Assembly (NCBI GenBank): GCA_036365515.1 | Contig: CM070873.1 | Location: forward strand, 75,914,529-75,978,528 | Length of the DNA stretch: 64,000 nucleotides | Source of the DNA: Torymus aiolomorphi | Lineage: Eukaryota > Arthropoda > Insecta > Hymenoptera > Torymidae | Direction: 5' to 3' | Part shown: piece after piece, positions 23,150-34,803 of the stretch | Layout of the letters: each line of letters starts with the position of its first letter | How positions within the stretch are numbered: the stretch's first letter is position 1 | The notes under the pieces: generated by a model | What the model saw: only the letters and a program-made list of their open reading frames with translations | Told to the model about the DNA's origin: nothing | Database searches by the model: none | Program-made: the position numbers and the translations under genes

Positions 23150-24985
23150 GGAGAAAAGGTGTCACTCCTTCTATGAAAAAGTGTTACTCCTATGACACAT
23201 TTTAGGAAAAAGTGTTACTCGTCCTGTGAAAAAGTGTCACTCCTATGAAAAAGTAATACTCCCCCTATGAAAAGGTGTTACTCCTATGACACATTCTATG
23301 AAGAAGTGTTTCTCCTCCTATGAAAAAGTGTCACTCCTATGATGCATTCTACGAAAAAGTGTTACTTCTCCTATGAAAAAAGTGTCACGAGTACTATGAA
23401 AAAGTGTTTACTCCTATGACACATTTTAGGAAAAAGTGTTACTCCTCCTATGAAAAGGTGTCACACCTATGACACATTCTATGAAAAAGTGTTACTCCTC
23501 CTATGAAAAAGTGGCACTCCTATGGAAAAGTGTCACCTCTATGACACATTCTACGAAAAAGTGTCACTCCTATGAAACATTCTACGAAAAAGTGTCACTC
23601 CTACGAAAAAGTGTTACTCCTCCTATGAAAAAAGTGTCACTCCTCCTATGAAAAAGTGTCACTGCTCCTATGGAAATGTGTCACCCTATGACACTTCTAC
23701 AAAAAAGTGTCACTCCTAAGACACATTTTAGGAAAAGGTGTTACTCCTCCTATGAAAAATGTGTCACTGCTCCTATGAAAAAGTGTCACTCCTATGAAAA
23801 GTATCACACCTATGACACATTCTATGAAAAAGTGTTACTCCTCCTATGAAAAAGTGTTACTCCCCCTATGAAAAGGTGTTACTCCTATGACACATTCTAT
23901 GAAAAAGTGTTACTCCTTCTATGAAAAAGTGTCACTCCTCCTATGGAAAAGTGTCACCTCTATGACACATTCTACGAAAAAGTGTCACTCCTATGAAACA
24001 TTCTACGAAAAAGTGTCTTCCATATGGGGAGTAACACCTTTTCATAGGAAGAGGAGTAACACTTTTCCCTAAAATGCGTCATAGGAGTAACACTTCATAG
24101 GAGGACTGACACTTTTACATAGGAGGAGTAACACTTTTCCATAGGAGGAGTAACACTTCCATAGGAGGAGTAACACTTTTCCATAGGTGGAGTAACACTT
24201 CTTCGTAGAATGTGTCATAGGAGTGACTTTTTTGTAGAATGTGTCATAGAGGTGACACTTTTCCATAGGAGGAGTGACACTTTTTCATAGAAGGAGTAAC
24301 ACTTTTTCATAGAATGTGTCATAGGAGTAACACTTTTTCATAGGAGGAGTAACACTTTTTCATAAGAGGTGTCACACTTTTTCATAGAATGTGTCATAGG
24401 AGTGACACTTTCGTAGAATGCGTTATAGGAGTGACACTTTTTTATAGGAGGTGTAGCGCTTTTCGCAAAATGTGTCATAGGAGTGACAATTTTTCGTAGA
24501 ATGTGTGATAGGTGTGACATTTTTCCATAGGATGAGTGAAACTTTTTCATAGGAGGTGTAACACTTTTTCATAGAATTTCTCATAGGAGTAACACTTTTT
24601 CGTAGAATGCGTCATAGGTGTGACACATTTTTCAAAAATATATCATAGGAGTGACACTTTTCCATATGAGGAGTGACACCTTTTCATAGGAAGAGGAGTA
24701 ACACTTTTTCCTAAAATGTGTCATAGTAGTAACACTTTTCATAGGAGGAGTAAGACTTTTTTATAGAATGTGTCATAGGAGTAACACTTTTTCATTGGAG
24801 GAGTGACCCTTTTTTCATAGGAGGAGTAACACTTTTTCGTAGGAGTGACACTTTTTCGTAGAATGTGTCATAGTAGTAACACTTTTGCATAGGAGGAGTG
24901 ACACTTTTTCATAGGAGGAGTAACACTTTTTCATAGAATGTGTCATAGGAGTAAAACTTTTTCATAGGGGGAGTAGCCCTTTTTC
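23150..24985. repeat. Minisatellite that switches strand at its midpoint
   Basis: From 23150 to ~24018 the top strand repeats units such as CCTATGAAAAAGTGTTACTC with 'gacacattctatgaaaaagtg' interspersed. From ~24020 to 24985 the same units appear as reverse complement (GAGTAACACTTTTTCATAGG). The unit length varies from about 15 to 30 bp. The switch lies at 'gtcttccatatggggagtaac'. ORFs inside it, rich in Met-Lys-Lys-Cys or Thr-His-Ser, are artefacts. The array begins right after the decayed minus-strand unit. Confidence 0.93.
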
Positions 24986-25500
24986 AAGCAGCCCTTACCG
25001 TTGTTATTACTTTGTTTTTCTTTTGTCTAGCTCGCGGTCTATGATGCTGAAATCTATTACAGTACCATTGACTTGGCGCAGCTGATAACAGCGCGAGACA
25101 AAAAACCCTGATAATTTGTTTCCCAACGAATTGAATAACAAGATTTTATTTTAATTTATTAATTTATTTATATATTGGGAAATAAAAACATTTATAGGAG
25201 AATATTTTTAAGAAGAATTGACTTCATCACGACCGCGTAACCCGCGAATACTTAATTCGTAAGATATTACGCTATCTGAAATAGTGCCTTTGTCGAAAAA
25301 TAGGCTATAGAACATTTATATAATATATTGTTTAATAAATATAAATGTGTTGAATATCCCAGCTGCCGAGATAATGGAGAAAGATAGGAAAATCGGGGTA
25401 GGAAACAAAAATTCGAGAACATTAAATCGTAATCGTTTTCATCTTTCGAAGTATAAGGGTTTATAAAAAACAAAAGAACGACATTCTATTACGAAAAAGG
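24986..25500. other. No identified feature
   Basis: AT-rich sequence. A short + strand frame near 25030 is too brief to call. Confidence 0.3.
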
Positions 25501-25502
25501 GG

Positions 25503-25560
25503 GTTTCGTTCAGGTTACCAGAGTGGACTCATCAGTGATGCTCTGAAACCGTCATCAGAC
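25503..25560 (-). ncRNA. Hammerhead-ribozyme-like motif, weak
   Basis: The minus strand reads CTGATGAG, then ~17 nt with only partial self-complementarity, then CGAAACC. A second CTGATGA lies ~30 nt upstream. These are the two invariant blocks of a type-I hammerhead core in the right order and at roughly the right spacing. Stem II is poor, so this may be a dead copy. No retrotransposon ORF is nearby. Confidence 0.3.
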
Positions 25561-27208
25561 GCCTACTCGTCGGATGGTTTGACGAGCCTATTTCGTCGCT
25601 TCCTTTCGAAACATAATTAATTACAATCATTAATTCATACTGAAATGACGTAAGAAGAGTTCCTTTAGTTTTAAAATTCTAAGATTTTTAAAGTTTTTTT
25701 TTATTATTAGTCAATTTGGTATTGATTAATTTTAAATAAATCATACATGGGAATATCTCTAGAACTTTTACTATTCTTTCTAGATCTTTTTAATGTTGTA
25801 TTTGCTATACGATCCAAGTCGCGAGTCAGCATTACTAAAGATTATCAATAATTAATTATCGAATCGTATTTATCTCTTTTTGTTTAATATGTTTATAAAA
25901 ATAAATACTTTTGTAAAGTAAATAGGTAAAAGTAAATGTTTTTCAAATGCTCCTTGTATGAAACAATCGTTCCAGTTACATATACGGCGATGAGAGACAT
26001 ATCGTATACATACTCGTACATATCGTACATATGAGTATTTCTCCGGAACTTTTAACTTTTAGCTTAAGGGGTTATCGTACTATATTAAGGTGGTTCACTA
26101 TTTAATTTTTATGTCATAAGTTATTAAAATATAATAATGTAAGTACACACTGATATGAAAGCGAATACTTTCTGAACCGAAAAAAAGTATTGTGAAAAAA
26201 AAACCACGATAACCATCTTTAAAGAAATTTCAAAATTTAATGTTGAGGCACATTCACTTATTATTTCTGTTCTAGTTACCCCAAATAACAACTAAAACGG
26301 GGTACTTCTGATTTTTAAACATACTTTTTTTGTACTGTAGGCTTATGCACGTGCGAGTAAGCATAAGCGATGCAAGTAAAGCCTTTTGCCTATTTAATTT
26401 TGTTCGAAATAAATCTAAATTTAGTTATTCAGATCGGGAATTAGTTCAAGAAAATATTTAATATGTTACAGCCAGTATTACTTAACATAATAAATTTGTA
26501 TTGAAAGGTCTTTAAATTATCTACATTTTCTTTTTTTAATGAAATTATCTTTAGTCATTTGTTATTAATAAAAATATGGTGTATATACTTCTTTAATTAA
26601 TTTCTGAATAAATATTTCATTTATCGACTCAAAATTTTAACTACATATTATGCTTATGTAGTACAACATCGTGTTAAAATTTCCAGAAATTATATTCATT
26701 TGTTTCCGGGAACAAAATTATTTTAGAAACAAAGTGCGTTTTTGTTCTCGTACGGTAACAGGAGTAAAAATCAACTCATCGTCTTGAAATTTGGTACAGA
26801 AATAGCTTTTTTATATTTTCGAACCGAGTTCGTTTTCCAAAAAAATCCGACTGTCACGACCAAAGATATTTGAGTTTAAAAATTTTTCGCTTTTTTATAG
26901 TTTTGGATACCATTTTCTAAGAAAATATTTTATTTAGCAACCAAAAATTTTAACCATTGTTTTAAATATTTCGTTTGGGATTGAGCAGTAGAAAATTACA
27001 AAATACCCTGTCGTAAATTACTGTTAATAAGTGTTAACAATTATCTAAAACTGTTTGTAAGTGGTTAAAAGTTTTCATAATTTCTACAAAATATGTTTTA
27101 GCAGTTTTAGACAGTTTCAAAAAGTTTCAAAGAATTTTGAATGATATTTAAGAAGAATTAATAAAATTTGGAATTAATTAACATATTATTAGCTAATAAT
27201 AATAATTA
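25561..27208. other. AT-rich sequence with decayed repeat core
   Basis: Around 26740-26890 a block similar to the repeats at 61640-61720 and 61940-62010 is present ('gtaacaggagtaaaa(a/g)tcaa', 'aaatttggcagag' type). No gene is supported. Confidence 0.4.
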
Positions 27209-27756
27209 TTAATTTAATAAGTGAATCTAACGGCTATTCAGGGCGAAACATAATAGATAAGGAAGGTAACTAACTTATCAATCACTTTTTTCTATATATG
27301 TGTTTAAATACATATTTAAATTTTTAGAAACTATTTGACACAATAAATAGCAGTCAAAGAATTATGCACAATATTATAATAATTAAATTGCAGCCAAGAA
27401 TTTTTAAAGGATATGGAAAGGGAAGATAAACGTATAAGATAAAAAATGAAAACGAAAAAATAACGGCCCAGGCCGGGGTCGAACCGACAACCTTCTGCTT
27501 ACCGGGCAGCTACGCTACCATTTTATCTTATACGTTTACCTTCCCTTTCCATATCCTTTAAAAATTCTTGACTGCACTTTAATTATTATAATATTGTGCA
27601 TAATTCTTTGACTGCTATTTATTGTGTCAAATAGCTTCTAAGAATTTAAATATGTATTTAAACACATATATAGAAAAAAGTGATTGATAAGTTAGTTACC
27701 TTCCTTATCTATTATGTTTCGCACTGAATAGCCGTTAGATTCACTTATTAAATTAA
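27209..27756. mobile_element. Fold-back element with 236-bp arms
   Basis: 27209-27444 and 27521-27756 are inverted repeats with few mismatches. Matched points include 'aataagtgaatctaacggct', 'gataaggaaggtaactaact', 'tatatatgtgtttaaat' and the inner 'cgtataagataaaa'. Both arms are 236 bp long. The loop is only 76 nt and carries a tRNA-like sequence (next entry). No protein is encoded. The class is unknown. Confidence 0.9.
27463..27520 (-). ncRNA. tRNA-like sequence (A and B boxes) in the fold-back loop
   Basis: The minus strand reads GGTAGCGTAGCTGCCCGG, then GTAAGCAGAAGG, then TTGTCGGTTCGACCCCGGCC, and ends in a T-rich run. TAGCGTAGCTG fits a Pol III A box, GGTTCGACCCC fits a B box, and the spacing suits a tRNA-derived SINE head. 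The full acceptor stem and a proper anticodon arm are not formed, so it is a tRNA relic rather than a working tRNA gene. Confidence 0.6.
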
Positions 27757-28616
27757 CATAAATCGTCGGGCGCTTCCTTCAATTGATAAAATAATAATAA
27801 TTATTATTTAATAATTTGTAATTAACTAGGCTTCTCTAAGTGTGCTTCGCGCGACATAATTTTTCGCGAATCTTTGCAGTATTTTTCTTTTTGTAACCTA
27901 GCAACACATTGCTCCCACCAACCAAATTACGAATTAATTGACTTCATAACAAATTCATCATTTTTTAAAGATAGGATTAAACGAATGATATTTAAGAATA
28001 TATTTAAAAAGAATTAATAATTTTTAGTTCATTAAACTATTATTAACTAAGAATAATAATAAATTATTAATAATTTGTAATTAATTAAACTATTATTAAC
28101 TATTACAAACAATTACAATTAATTTTGTAAAATAAGTTCGAAAGAATAAAATAAGTAAAACACATCCTTGTTGATAAATAACAATTATTTATCTACTTAT
28201 ATGCTGATTTAAACAATTAATGTACTTGAACAATAATTTTAGTATGAAGAAGCTAATTGCCAATAAATTGGCAGCGGTTTTTTATCATTATTACTAATAA
28301 TTAAAATTTATTATTCTTATTTACTTTTTTCCTACAACGAATGTCAGACTTTTAAATATACCTAAAAGTTATTCATTAATTAATTTATTTATTAAACAAG
28401 CTTCAAACACTTGACTTTAGTAATAAATAAGAGTATTACAGTGATAAAATAAATAAACAAGTAAATAGAAAGTATAAATAAACAAGTAAATAGGTTCTTC
28501 TTTAGTTCTTTTTTACAAGAGAATTTTTTACGTAAGAATAGGGAAACCTTGTTAATATTTCAAATAAAATAAATGTTATAATTTTATTGAAAGTAGCCAC
28601 CAGTTTATTGGAAGGC
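27757..28616. other. AT-rich stretch with a HINE-like 3' end
   Basis: No gene. It includes the hairpin GCCAATAAATTGGC-AGCGG-TTTTTT at 28259-28283 (+), preceded by 'gaagaagcta' as in the other copies. Confidence 0.55.
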
Positions 28617-28706
28617 TAGACTGAAATGTGCTAGTCTTCGACAGAAGTTTGAAATGTGCTAGTCTTCGCCTGAAATTTGAAATGTGCTAGTCTTCGTAGG
28701 AAGCGA
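28617..28706 (+). repeat. Three copies of a ~31-bp direct repeat
   Basis: 'tgaaatgtgctagtcttcg' occurs three times, with variable short spacers, immediately upstream of the dpr-like exon. It may be a simple tandem repeat or a regulatory or splicing-context feature. Confidence 0.7.
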
Positions 28707-28814
28707 CATGGATGGTAGAGCTGCCATGTAACGATGTACCAACTAGACAGCGAGCAAGGCAACGTGTTTGGACCCAACGTTGCTATCTAATATGTTGTTT
28801 GTTTTATGTTTTAG

Positions 28815-28981
28815 GTGGTTCTGTAAGTGGTCTACGAAACTTTCGCACAGATTTTTTGGAAGAATGGCCTACACCTGGTACGGGTCCACATTTTGATACG
28901 ACAATGAGCTCAAATTTCACAGGATTGGTGGGGAAAACTGTGAAACTAGTATGCAAAGTAAAAAACTTGGGAAACAGAACA
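28815..28981 (+). CDS. Exon of a Dpr-family Ig-domain gene
   Basis: The frame gives GLRNFRTDFLEEWPTP, then GTGPHFDTTMSSNFTGLVGK and TVKLVCKVKNLGNRT, ending at a GTAAGT donor (28982). Dpr proteins begin their first Ig domain with a 'G-P-x-F-D...N-V-T-x-L-x-G-K-T-x-x-L-x-C-x-V-x-N-L-G-N-x-T-V-S-W' pattern, and the exon break at this point fits. The Cys in LVCKV would be the first Ig-domain cysteine. A TTTTATGTTTTAG acceptor precedes 28815. Alternatively the exon could start at the ATG at 28712, since CYLICCLFYVLGG just upstream looks like a signal-peptide core. Dpr proteins are neuronal cell-surface partners of DIPs. The next exon (V-S-W-x-R-H-R-D) was not found in the window. Which dpr paralogue it is cannot be told. 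Confidence 0.75.
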
Positions 28982-29467
28982 GTAAGTAGCTTATGAATAA
29001 CTTTGTACTATTATTAAAACTTTCTACATAAATTTGAATATATTGCGCACAACTATAATAAGACTTTTCTTTATATTGTACAATTATTATTATTAGTAAA
29101 TAATTAAACTTGTAAAACTTTAATAAGTTCTTCAATTAGTTTTGTAATTGTTAATTAAAATCTTTAATGAAATCATAGTTTAAAAATGTGCATATTCATG
29201 CAGTGATTTATAAATTATAGTAAAATTTATTGTGATGAAAATAAAAATATTTCAATATTATTGCTCACTTATTTTCATTATAATAGTCAATAAATTAATA
29301 AAATATTAGACGTTTACGGAAATTAAATATTTGTTTCTTCATATATACTGTTACCGCGTACTATATTTGACGGTCCTAACTATGGAAAATGCGAAGACTA
29401 TTTGAAGCATAATTTTTCACATATAGCGGCTTCGATTTGAATACAACCCAATGCGTAATTTGTTTTT
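28982..29467 (+). other. Start of the putative dpr-like intron
   Basis: Begins with GTAAGT; AT-rich, with no coding signal. If the exon is genuine and its partner lies beyond the window, the remainder of the window on this strand is intronic. Confidence 0.45.
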
Positions 29468-29757
29468 TACACTGAGAAGCAAAAAGTACAGCTACTACAC
29501 CGCCATTATAGCTAGGACACAGAATGTTGACATGGTAGTTTAACTCGGAAAAGGTGTAGTAGCCGCGCCTTTTAGTGTAGCCAGTGCGCCATTGGGTATG
29601 GCCAGTGTACTTTTATTTTTGTTTGTGTCCGCGCGAAGGTCACGTGACTTTAAAACGTACCGCCAGCGCGTTTAAAAGGTGCAGCCACTACGCTTTTTGG
29701 GGAGCGGATACTAGCATAGGGTAAGGTTAGTAATAGCGCTTTCTGCTTCTCAGTGTA
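29468..29757. mobile_element. ~290-bp MITE with inverted termini
   Basis: 'TACACTGAGAAGC(A)' at the left and its complement 'TGCTTCTCAGTGTA' at the right bound a GC-richer interior ('cgcgcgaaggtcacgtgact'). There is no ORF. Subterminal 'cagctactacacc' and 'ggtgtagtagc' form further inverted repeats. Superfamily uncertain. Confidence 0.65.
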
Positions 29758-30659
29758 GATTTTATTTAGTTGGCTCACCAATGCTTTATGTATATTTTTT
29801 TATAGCTTACTGGTACTCAGATTATTGAGTTAATCAACTTATACTTTGATTAATCAATTGTACTAACGCATCTAGCGCAAACATATATCTTTATAATATA
29901 CGTTTTAAGGAGTGTTTTATTAGTTTTCGGAATTTCGGCCTGTTTAACCACCGACTTTCGGAATTTGTACCCATCAGTGATGTAACCGTTGATAGTTTTT
30001 ATTTTGACTATTCAACCTTTCCGATATTTGATTTTCGTTACTATGAACCATTATCAAAATTATTTTCGAAACTTTTGACCATTGCCAATATTATTTTCGG
30101 AACTTTTGACCATTTGTAATTTTGTTGTAGGAATATTTCCTATTCGATTAAAACCTTATTCCGATCATTTAGCTATCGGTTAAATGACCTATCGGGATTT
30201 TCGATATCGGAATTTCTGATCATTGTGATTCTTAACCCCCCTCCCCCGTAAAGAGCCCGGAGCACGAAGCGGTTGATGACTCTTACACTCCCGAGGTGAG
30301 TATACAGTTCTGTCTTATGGACGACGCGGAAAGAACAGTAGGTAGGCAATAGCTACTAGTAATGACGAAACAGCTCGAATGTATTGTCGACCTACATTTT
30401 GTGGAATACAAGTTAGCACCAGTAAATGAAGAAATTCACGTCGTAGAAGATGAGTAAATATGATTTTCGAAAGTTTGACATTTCTGATGATTACGTTTTC
30501 TTGATTTTCCATTATAATTATAATCGATAAAAGATTACAATTTTCCTTTCACATTCTGCATTGTGAATAAGAATTATATTTTACTTCATAAAAAAATCCT
30601 ATACTGGGTCTCCCAGGGCCCTCCCTGCAGTGCTAACGATTATGCCACACTTACTTCTC
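29758..30659. other. No gene identified
   Basis: Contains degenerate repeats of 'ttttcggaacttttgacca' around 29925-30130, and a short C/G-rich patch at 30236-30300. Confidence 0.4.
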
Positions 30660-30900
30660 AAGTCATGGCTTAGGTAAAGCTTAAGTAACTACTTAAGTGA
30701 TTACTTTAGAACTAAGTTGAATATTTATGTACGTTCTTAAGTAATTACTTAAGTAGTTAGATCAGTAGTTTCTTACTCAGTTTTGTCAAGATATTTCTCA
30801 AGTAATTACTTAAGAAGTTACTTAAGTCATTTTTTACCTAATATTCTGAAGATAGTTGAAAAGTAATTACTTTGGTATTTCTTAAGTAATAGTGCTTACC
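30660..30900. repeat. Cluster of AAGTAATTACTTAAG palindromes
   Basis: At least five near-copies of the self-complementary word TTAAGTAATTACTTAAG occur at irregular spacing. It is a simple palindromic microrepeat and no function is evident. Confidence 0.65.
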
Positions 30901-30919
30901 TTTTATATTATCGATAGTT

Positions 30920-32400
30920 CGTCTGCACAGAGGCGGATCCATGAGTCTTGCTTTATCGTGGGAGGTATACACATACGAGCGGGAGAAAGCTAGTTGATTA
31001 TGAAATAAATTACAAAACACAAACAGTCGTGGATACGATTCCACAAAAAACGCAAGGAATGCAGATGGGTGGGAGAAAGAAAGTTGATTATTAATAAGCT
31101 CCAGAACTCGGACAGTCCGGGGATTCTGAAATAAAATAAGTTCCAAAACTTAAATAGCCGAGGATGGATAGGAAATAAGCTTTAAAATCCGAACAGCTAG
31201 GAAATACGAGTTCCGCGTAGAAAAGGAAGACACGCATACAAGTGGGAGAAAGTAAGTTGATTATCAATAAACTCCCAAACCAAAATAGTAGAGAGATGCA
31301 AGTTTTACGTATCAGCGTGAGGCATGCAGATGGCGGAGGGAAAGGAAGTTCATTTTTAACTAAATCTCAAAATCCGATACCAATTCGTCGTAGAAGACGA
31401 AGGCATGCAGAAATGTGGGAGAAAGCAAGTTGATTGATAAAGAAACTTCAAAACCAAAATAGTCGGCAGATGCAAGTTTCACGTAGAAGAGAAAGAGACG
31501 GGGTCGGTCAGGATGTGCATTCTCCTTCGTCGTTAATCTTGCATTCTCCTTCGTCGTTAATCTTGCATCTCCTGGTTATTTGTTTTGAAGTTCAATCACC
31601 TGGCTTCACCCTGGCCATTTGCGTGCCTTGCTCATTTACGTAGAAATCGCATCCTCTGGCTGTTTTGGCTTGGGAGCTTATTAAATAATCAACTGTCTTC
31701 CTTCCGCCCGTCTGCCTGCCTTCCTCTTCTACGCAGAACTCGCAACCTTCAGCTGTTTGGGTTTTGGAGCTTATTAAATAATTAAGTGCCTTTCTCCTGC
31801 ACGTCTACGTGCCTTCCTCTTACACGTGGAACTCGCAGCCCCAGCTATTTTGGTTTTGAAGTTTCTTTATCAATCACCTGGCTTCCTCCTGGTCGTCTGC
31901 GTACATTCCTCTTCTACGTGGAACTCGCAGTCCCCGCCTGTTTGGCTTATGGAGCTTATTAAATTGTCAACTGTCTTCCTTCCGTCCGTCTGCGTACCTT
32001 CCTCTTCTACGTGGAACTCGCATCTTCAGGCTGTTTGGGTTTTAAAGCTTATTTATCAATCATTTGGCTTCCTCCTGGCCGTCTGTGCGCATTCCTCTTC
32101 TACGTGGAACTCGTATGCCTCGGCTGTTTGGGCTACTGAGATTATTAAACAATCAACTGTCATCCTTCCGCCCTTCTGCGTACCTTCCTCTTCTACGTGG
32201 AACTCGTATGCCCCAGTTGTTTGGCTTATGGAGCTTATGTAATAATCAACTGTCTTCCTTCCGCTCATCTGCATGCCTGCCTCTTCTACGTGGAACTCGC
32301 ATTCCCCGGCTGCTTGGGTTTTTGTTATTTATTAATCAACTCGCTTTTTCCCGCCCGTCTGCATGCCTTTCTTTTCTACTTAAGACTAGCATCTCTAGTA
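30920..32400. repeat. ~95-bp minisatellite that switches strand near 31.5 kb
   Basis: From ~31520 to 32400 the top strand carries ~9 units marked by 'ttcctcttctacgtggaact' near 31717, 31812, 31905, 31999, 32092, 32187 and 32279. From ~30920 to 31510 the reverse-complement units appear ('cgtagaa(g/a)a(g/c)gaagg', 'gggagaaagcaagttgatta'). Small ORFs spanning it are repeat artefacts. Confidence 0.9.
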
Positions 32401-32613
32401 AAGAGATACAATTAGTACAAGAAGAAAACACGCTCCTTACAGTACAGATGATAAAAATAATCAATTTTCTAGAGACATTAACTAGAGATAATGGAAAAAG
32501 ATGTAAGACAATTTAAAACGCAATCAATGACTTGACCATCCAAATGAAAAACCTCTCATTAGAAATAAATCCTTTTTTCCTCACCTTACTAACAGTTATT
32601 TTAACAGTTATTT

Positions 32614-32848
32614 TATATTACGCACCTAGGGAGGAAAAAACTTGGACAGTCCATAGCTCGTGCAAATTGACACCCGAGCCGAAGGCGAGGGTGGCAAACA
32701 CGAGCTATGGGCTGGCAAATTTTTCTTCCGTGGTGCGTATACTATTTTTCATCATACCCCGGCCGAAAATACCGCATTCCCGTTTTTGTGCCGGGAGGGC
32801 ATGTGGTACTTTCGGCCAGGGTACGACGAAAACATGTTTTACTAACAT
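32614..32848 (+). repeat. Double-hairpin repeat, copy C
   Basis: The best-preserved copy. Its first hairpin runs from 'attacgcacc' to 'ggtgcgtatac', with inner 'ccatagctcgtg' against 'cacgagctatgg'. Its second is 'ccccggccgaaaatacc' against 'ggtactttcggccaggg'. It shares both hairpins and the sequence 'gaggaaaaaacttggaca' with copy A. Confidence 0.75.
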
Positions 32849-32900
32849 TTATTCTAAATAAAAACGCAAAGTTCACCTAAATAGCTAACAGCATGAGCAC

Positions 32901-33521
32901 ATGTGTGGAACTCCAGAAGACGTGAGAGAATTTAGTCTACTTTCCATCCGCTCATACCGCAAGGCGTGCGACAAGAGGGCGCTCGTACGTGGCTCTATTC
33001 TGGAAGAGATCGGCCGATCATCAGAGGACTTTTTCACTCATTTGAAAGAAAAGAGCGATTCCCTATCGCGTGAAAAAAGTAAACCAATGCAGGGGGGGTG
33101 GTAAAAGGCTGCCTCAGATGAATTAAAAATTCTTGACGAAAATCAAGAAACCGTAATACGTAATCCCGAGGAGTTGAGAGACGAGATCGAAAATTTAAAT
33201 AAATTATGCTCTAATTGCACAGCTGAAAGCGCTCAATCTCTCATAGAAATTGAGGATTAAAATAAGCATTATCGATTATGCAGCGAGAAATAAAAAACCT
33301 TAAAAAGAGAGTGCACCTCGTGGAAGCTGACAATGAGAAAATTATCAAACGAGAAGGAATTTTGCGCAAAGCGCATGATGAAGTTCTAGATAAGTTACAT
33401 AATATCAAGAAAGCTACAAACCCACCTCGGGGGGGGGGGGCACCCAAAGGTGTCAAACTTCAATTACCAGAATTCAAGGGAATTGAGCAAGATAGCCCGA
33501 CGAAGTTCTTAGCTTCATTAA
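32901..33521 (+). pseudogene. LTR-retrotransposon gag, 5' part
   Basis: Frameshifted coding sequence. An early frame (32901-33104) is followed by a charged, coiled-coil-like stretch (EELRDEIENLNKL in one frame, then IKNLKKRVHLVEADNEK in another from 33278). The end, VKLQLPEFKGIEQDSPTKFL, resembles the start of an LTR-element capsid domain. It stops at a poly-A boundary where the HINE-like repeat begins. The protein resumes at 39672. Frame changes and the insertion make it non-functional. Gypsy-type ancestry is likelier than Bel-Pao, but not proven. Confidence 0.6.
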
Positions 33522-34548
33522 AAAAAACCGCTGCCAGTTCATTGGCACATAGCTTCCTCAAACTTAATTTATTGATTCTTTTAATTAATTTTGACTTCTA
33601 ATATTTAAAATTTAATACTTTATCTTGTACGGTGAGACTAACTAGGAGAGGGTCATGGGTCCAGATCTCGGATTCAACTTAAACTGTGGTATATGTTTTT
33701 GGATATACAAATATGAAGAAAGACCATAACGCTAAAAAAACTAAAGTTCTGGGAACTTTTAGCTTTATTTTGAAGAAAGCCTTGAAAAAACCTCCTTAAA
33801 ATGGCAACTATTAAACTTTATAGAAAGTCTTAAATATAATTTCAAGTAGAGAAAATAAAACTAAATAAATCTCTTGAAATTTTAACCACATATATTCTTC
33901 AATTAGTGTAATAAGTGGTTAAAATTTGAAGTCGATAAATCAAGTATTCTCTGAGTAAACGCGATTCAAATATTAAAAAAAAAATTTTTAACCTCAAATA
34001 TCTTTTTTCATAATTGACAGATTTTTTGGGCATCGAACTCGATCTGAAGATACGAGACGATTGGATAATTTTCGCGCTCGTTATCACGCGACAACGAAAA
34101 CGCAAAATTTTTCTAAAATAATTTTTTTCTAAAAAACCAATGAAGATAATCTCTTGAAATTTTAGCCAATTATAGTCTTCAATGAGTGTAATAAGTGGTT
34201 AAAATTTCAAGTCGATAAATAAAATATTTTTTAATTTATTAATTTATGAAATATGAAAACCTTTTCCTTGATAACAAATGAAACAGTGAAGATAATTTAA
34301 ACTTTAAAAAAGGAAAATATAGGAAATTTAAATACCTTTTAAGAAAAGTTCATTATATTATGTAATACTGACTGTAAGATATAAAAAAATCAAAAAAACG
34401 TAAATTTCAAAATCGTTTTTTTTTGTTTTAAAAAAAAAGCAAAATAATAAAAATTCAAATCCATCGAGGTACAGAATTTTTTCGCGAGACGAAGAGAATA
34501 GGCTTTGTCCGACGAAAATCGGTTGATTCGTTTCGGAGATATGAAAAG

Positions 34549-34756
<208 letters not shown>

Positions 34757-34803
34757 TACATCGATGAAAAAAAATTCTCAAAATCAACTAATATGCACAT
34801 ATA

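Noticed and set aside
23469..24550. Met-Lys-Lys-Cys / Thr-His-Ser repeat proteins
   Set aside because: Translations of the strand-switching minisatellite.
27463..27520. Functional tRNA gene
   Set aside because: A and B boxes are present, but acceptor and anticodon arms do not form; kept only as a tRNA-like relic.
31242..32516. Several 60-150-codon ORFs rich in Ser, Pro and Leu
   Set aside because: They cross the ~95-bp minisatellite in multiple frames; unit length and flip explain them.
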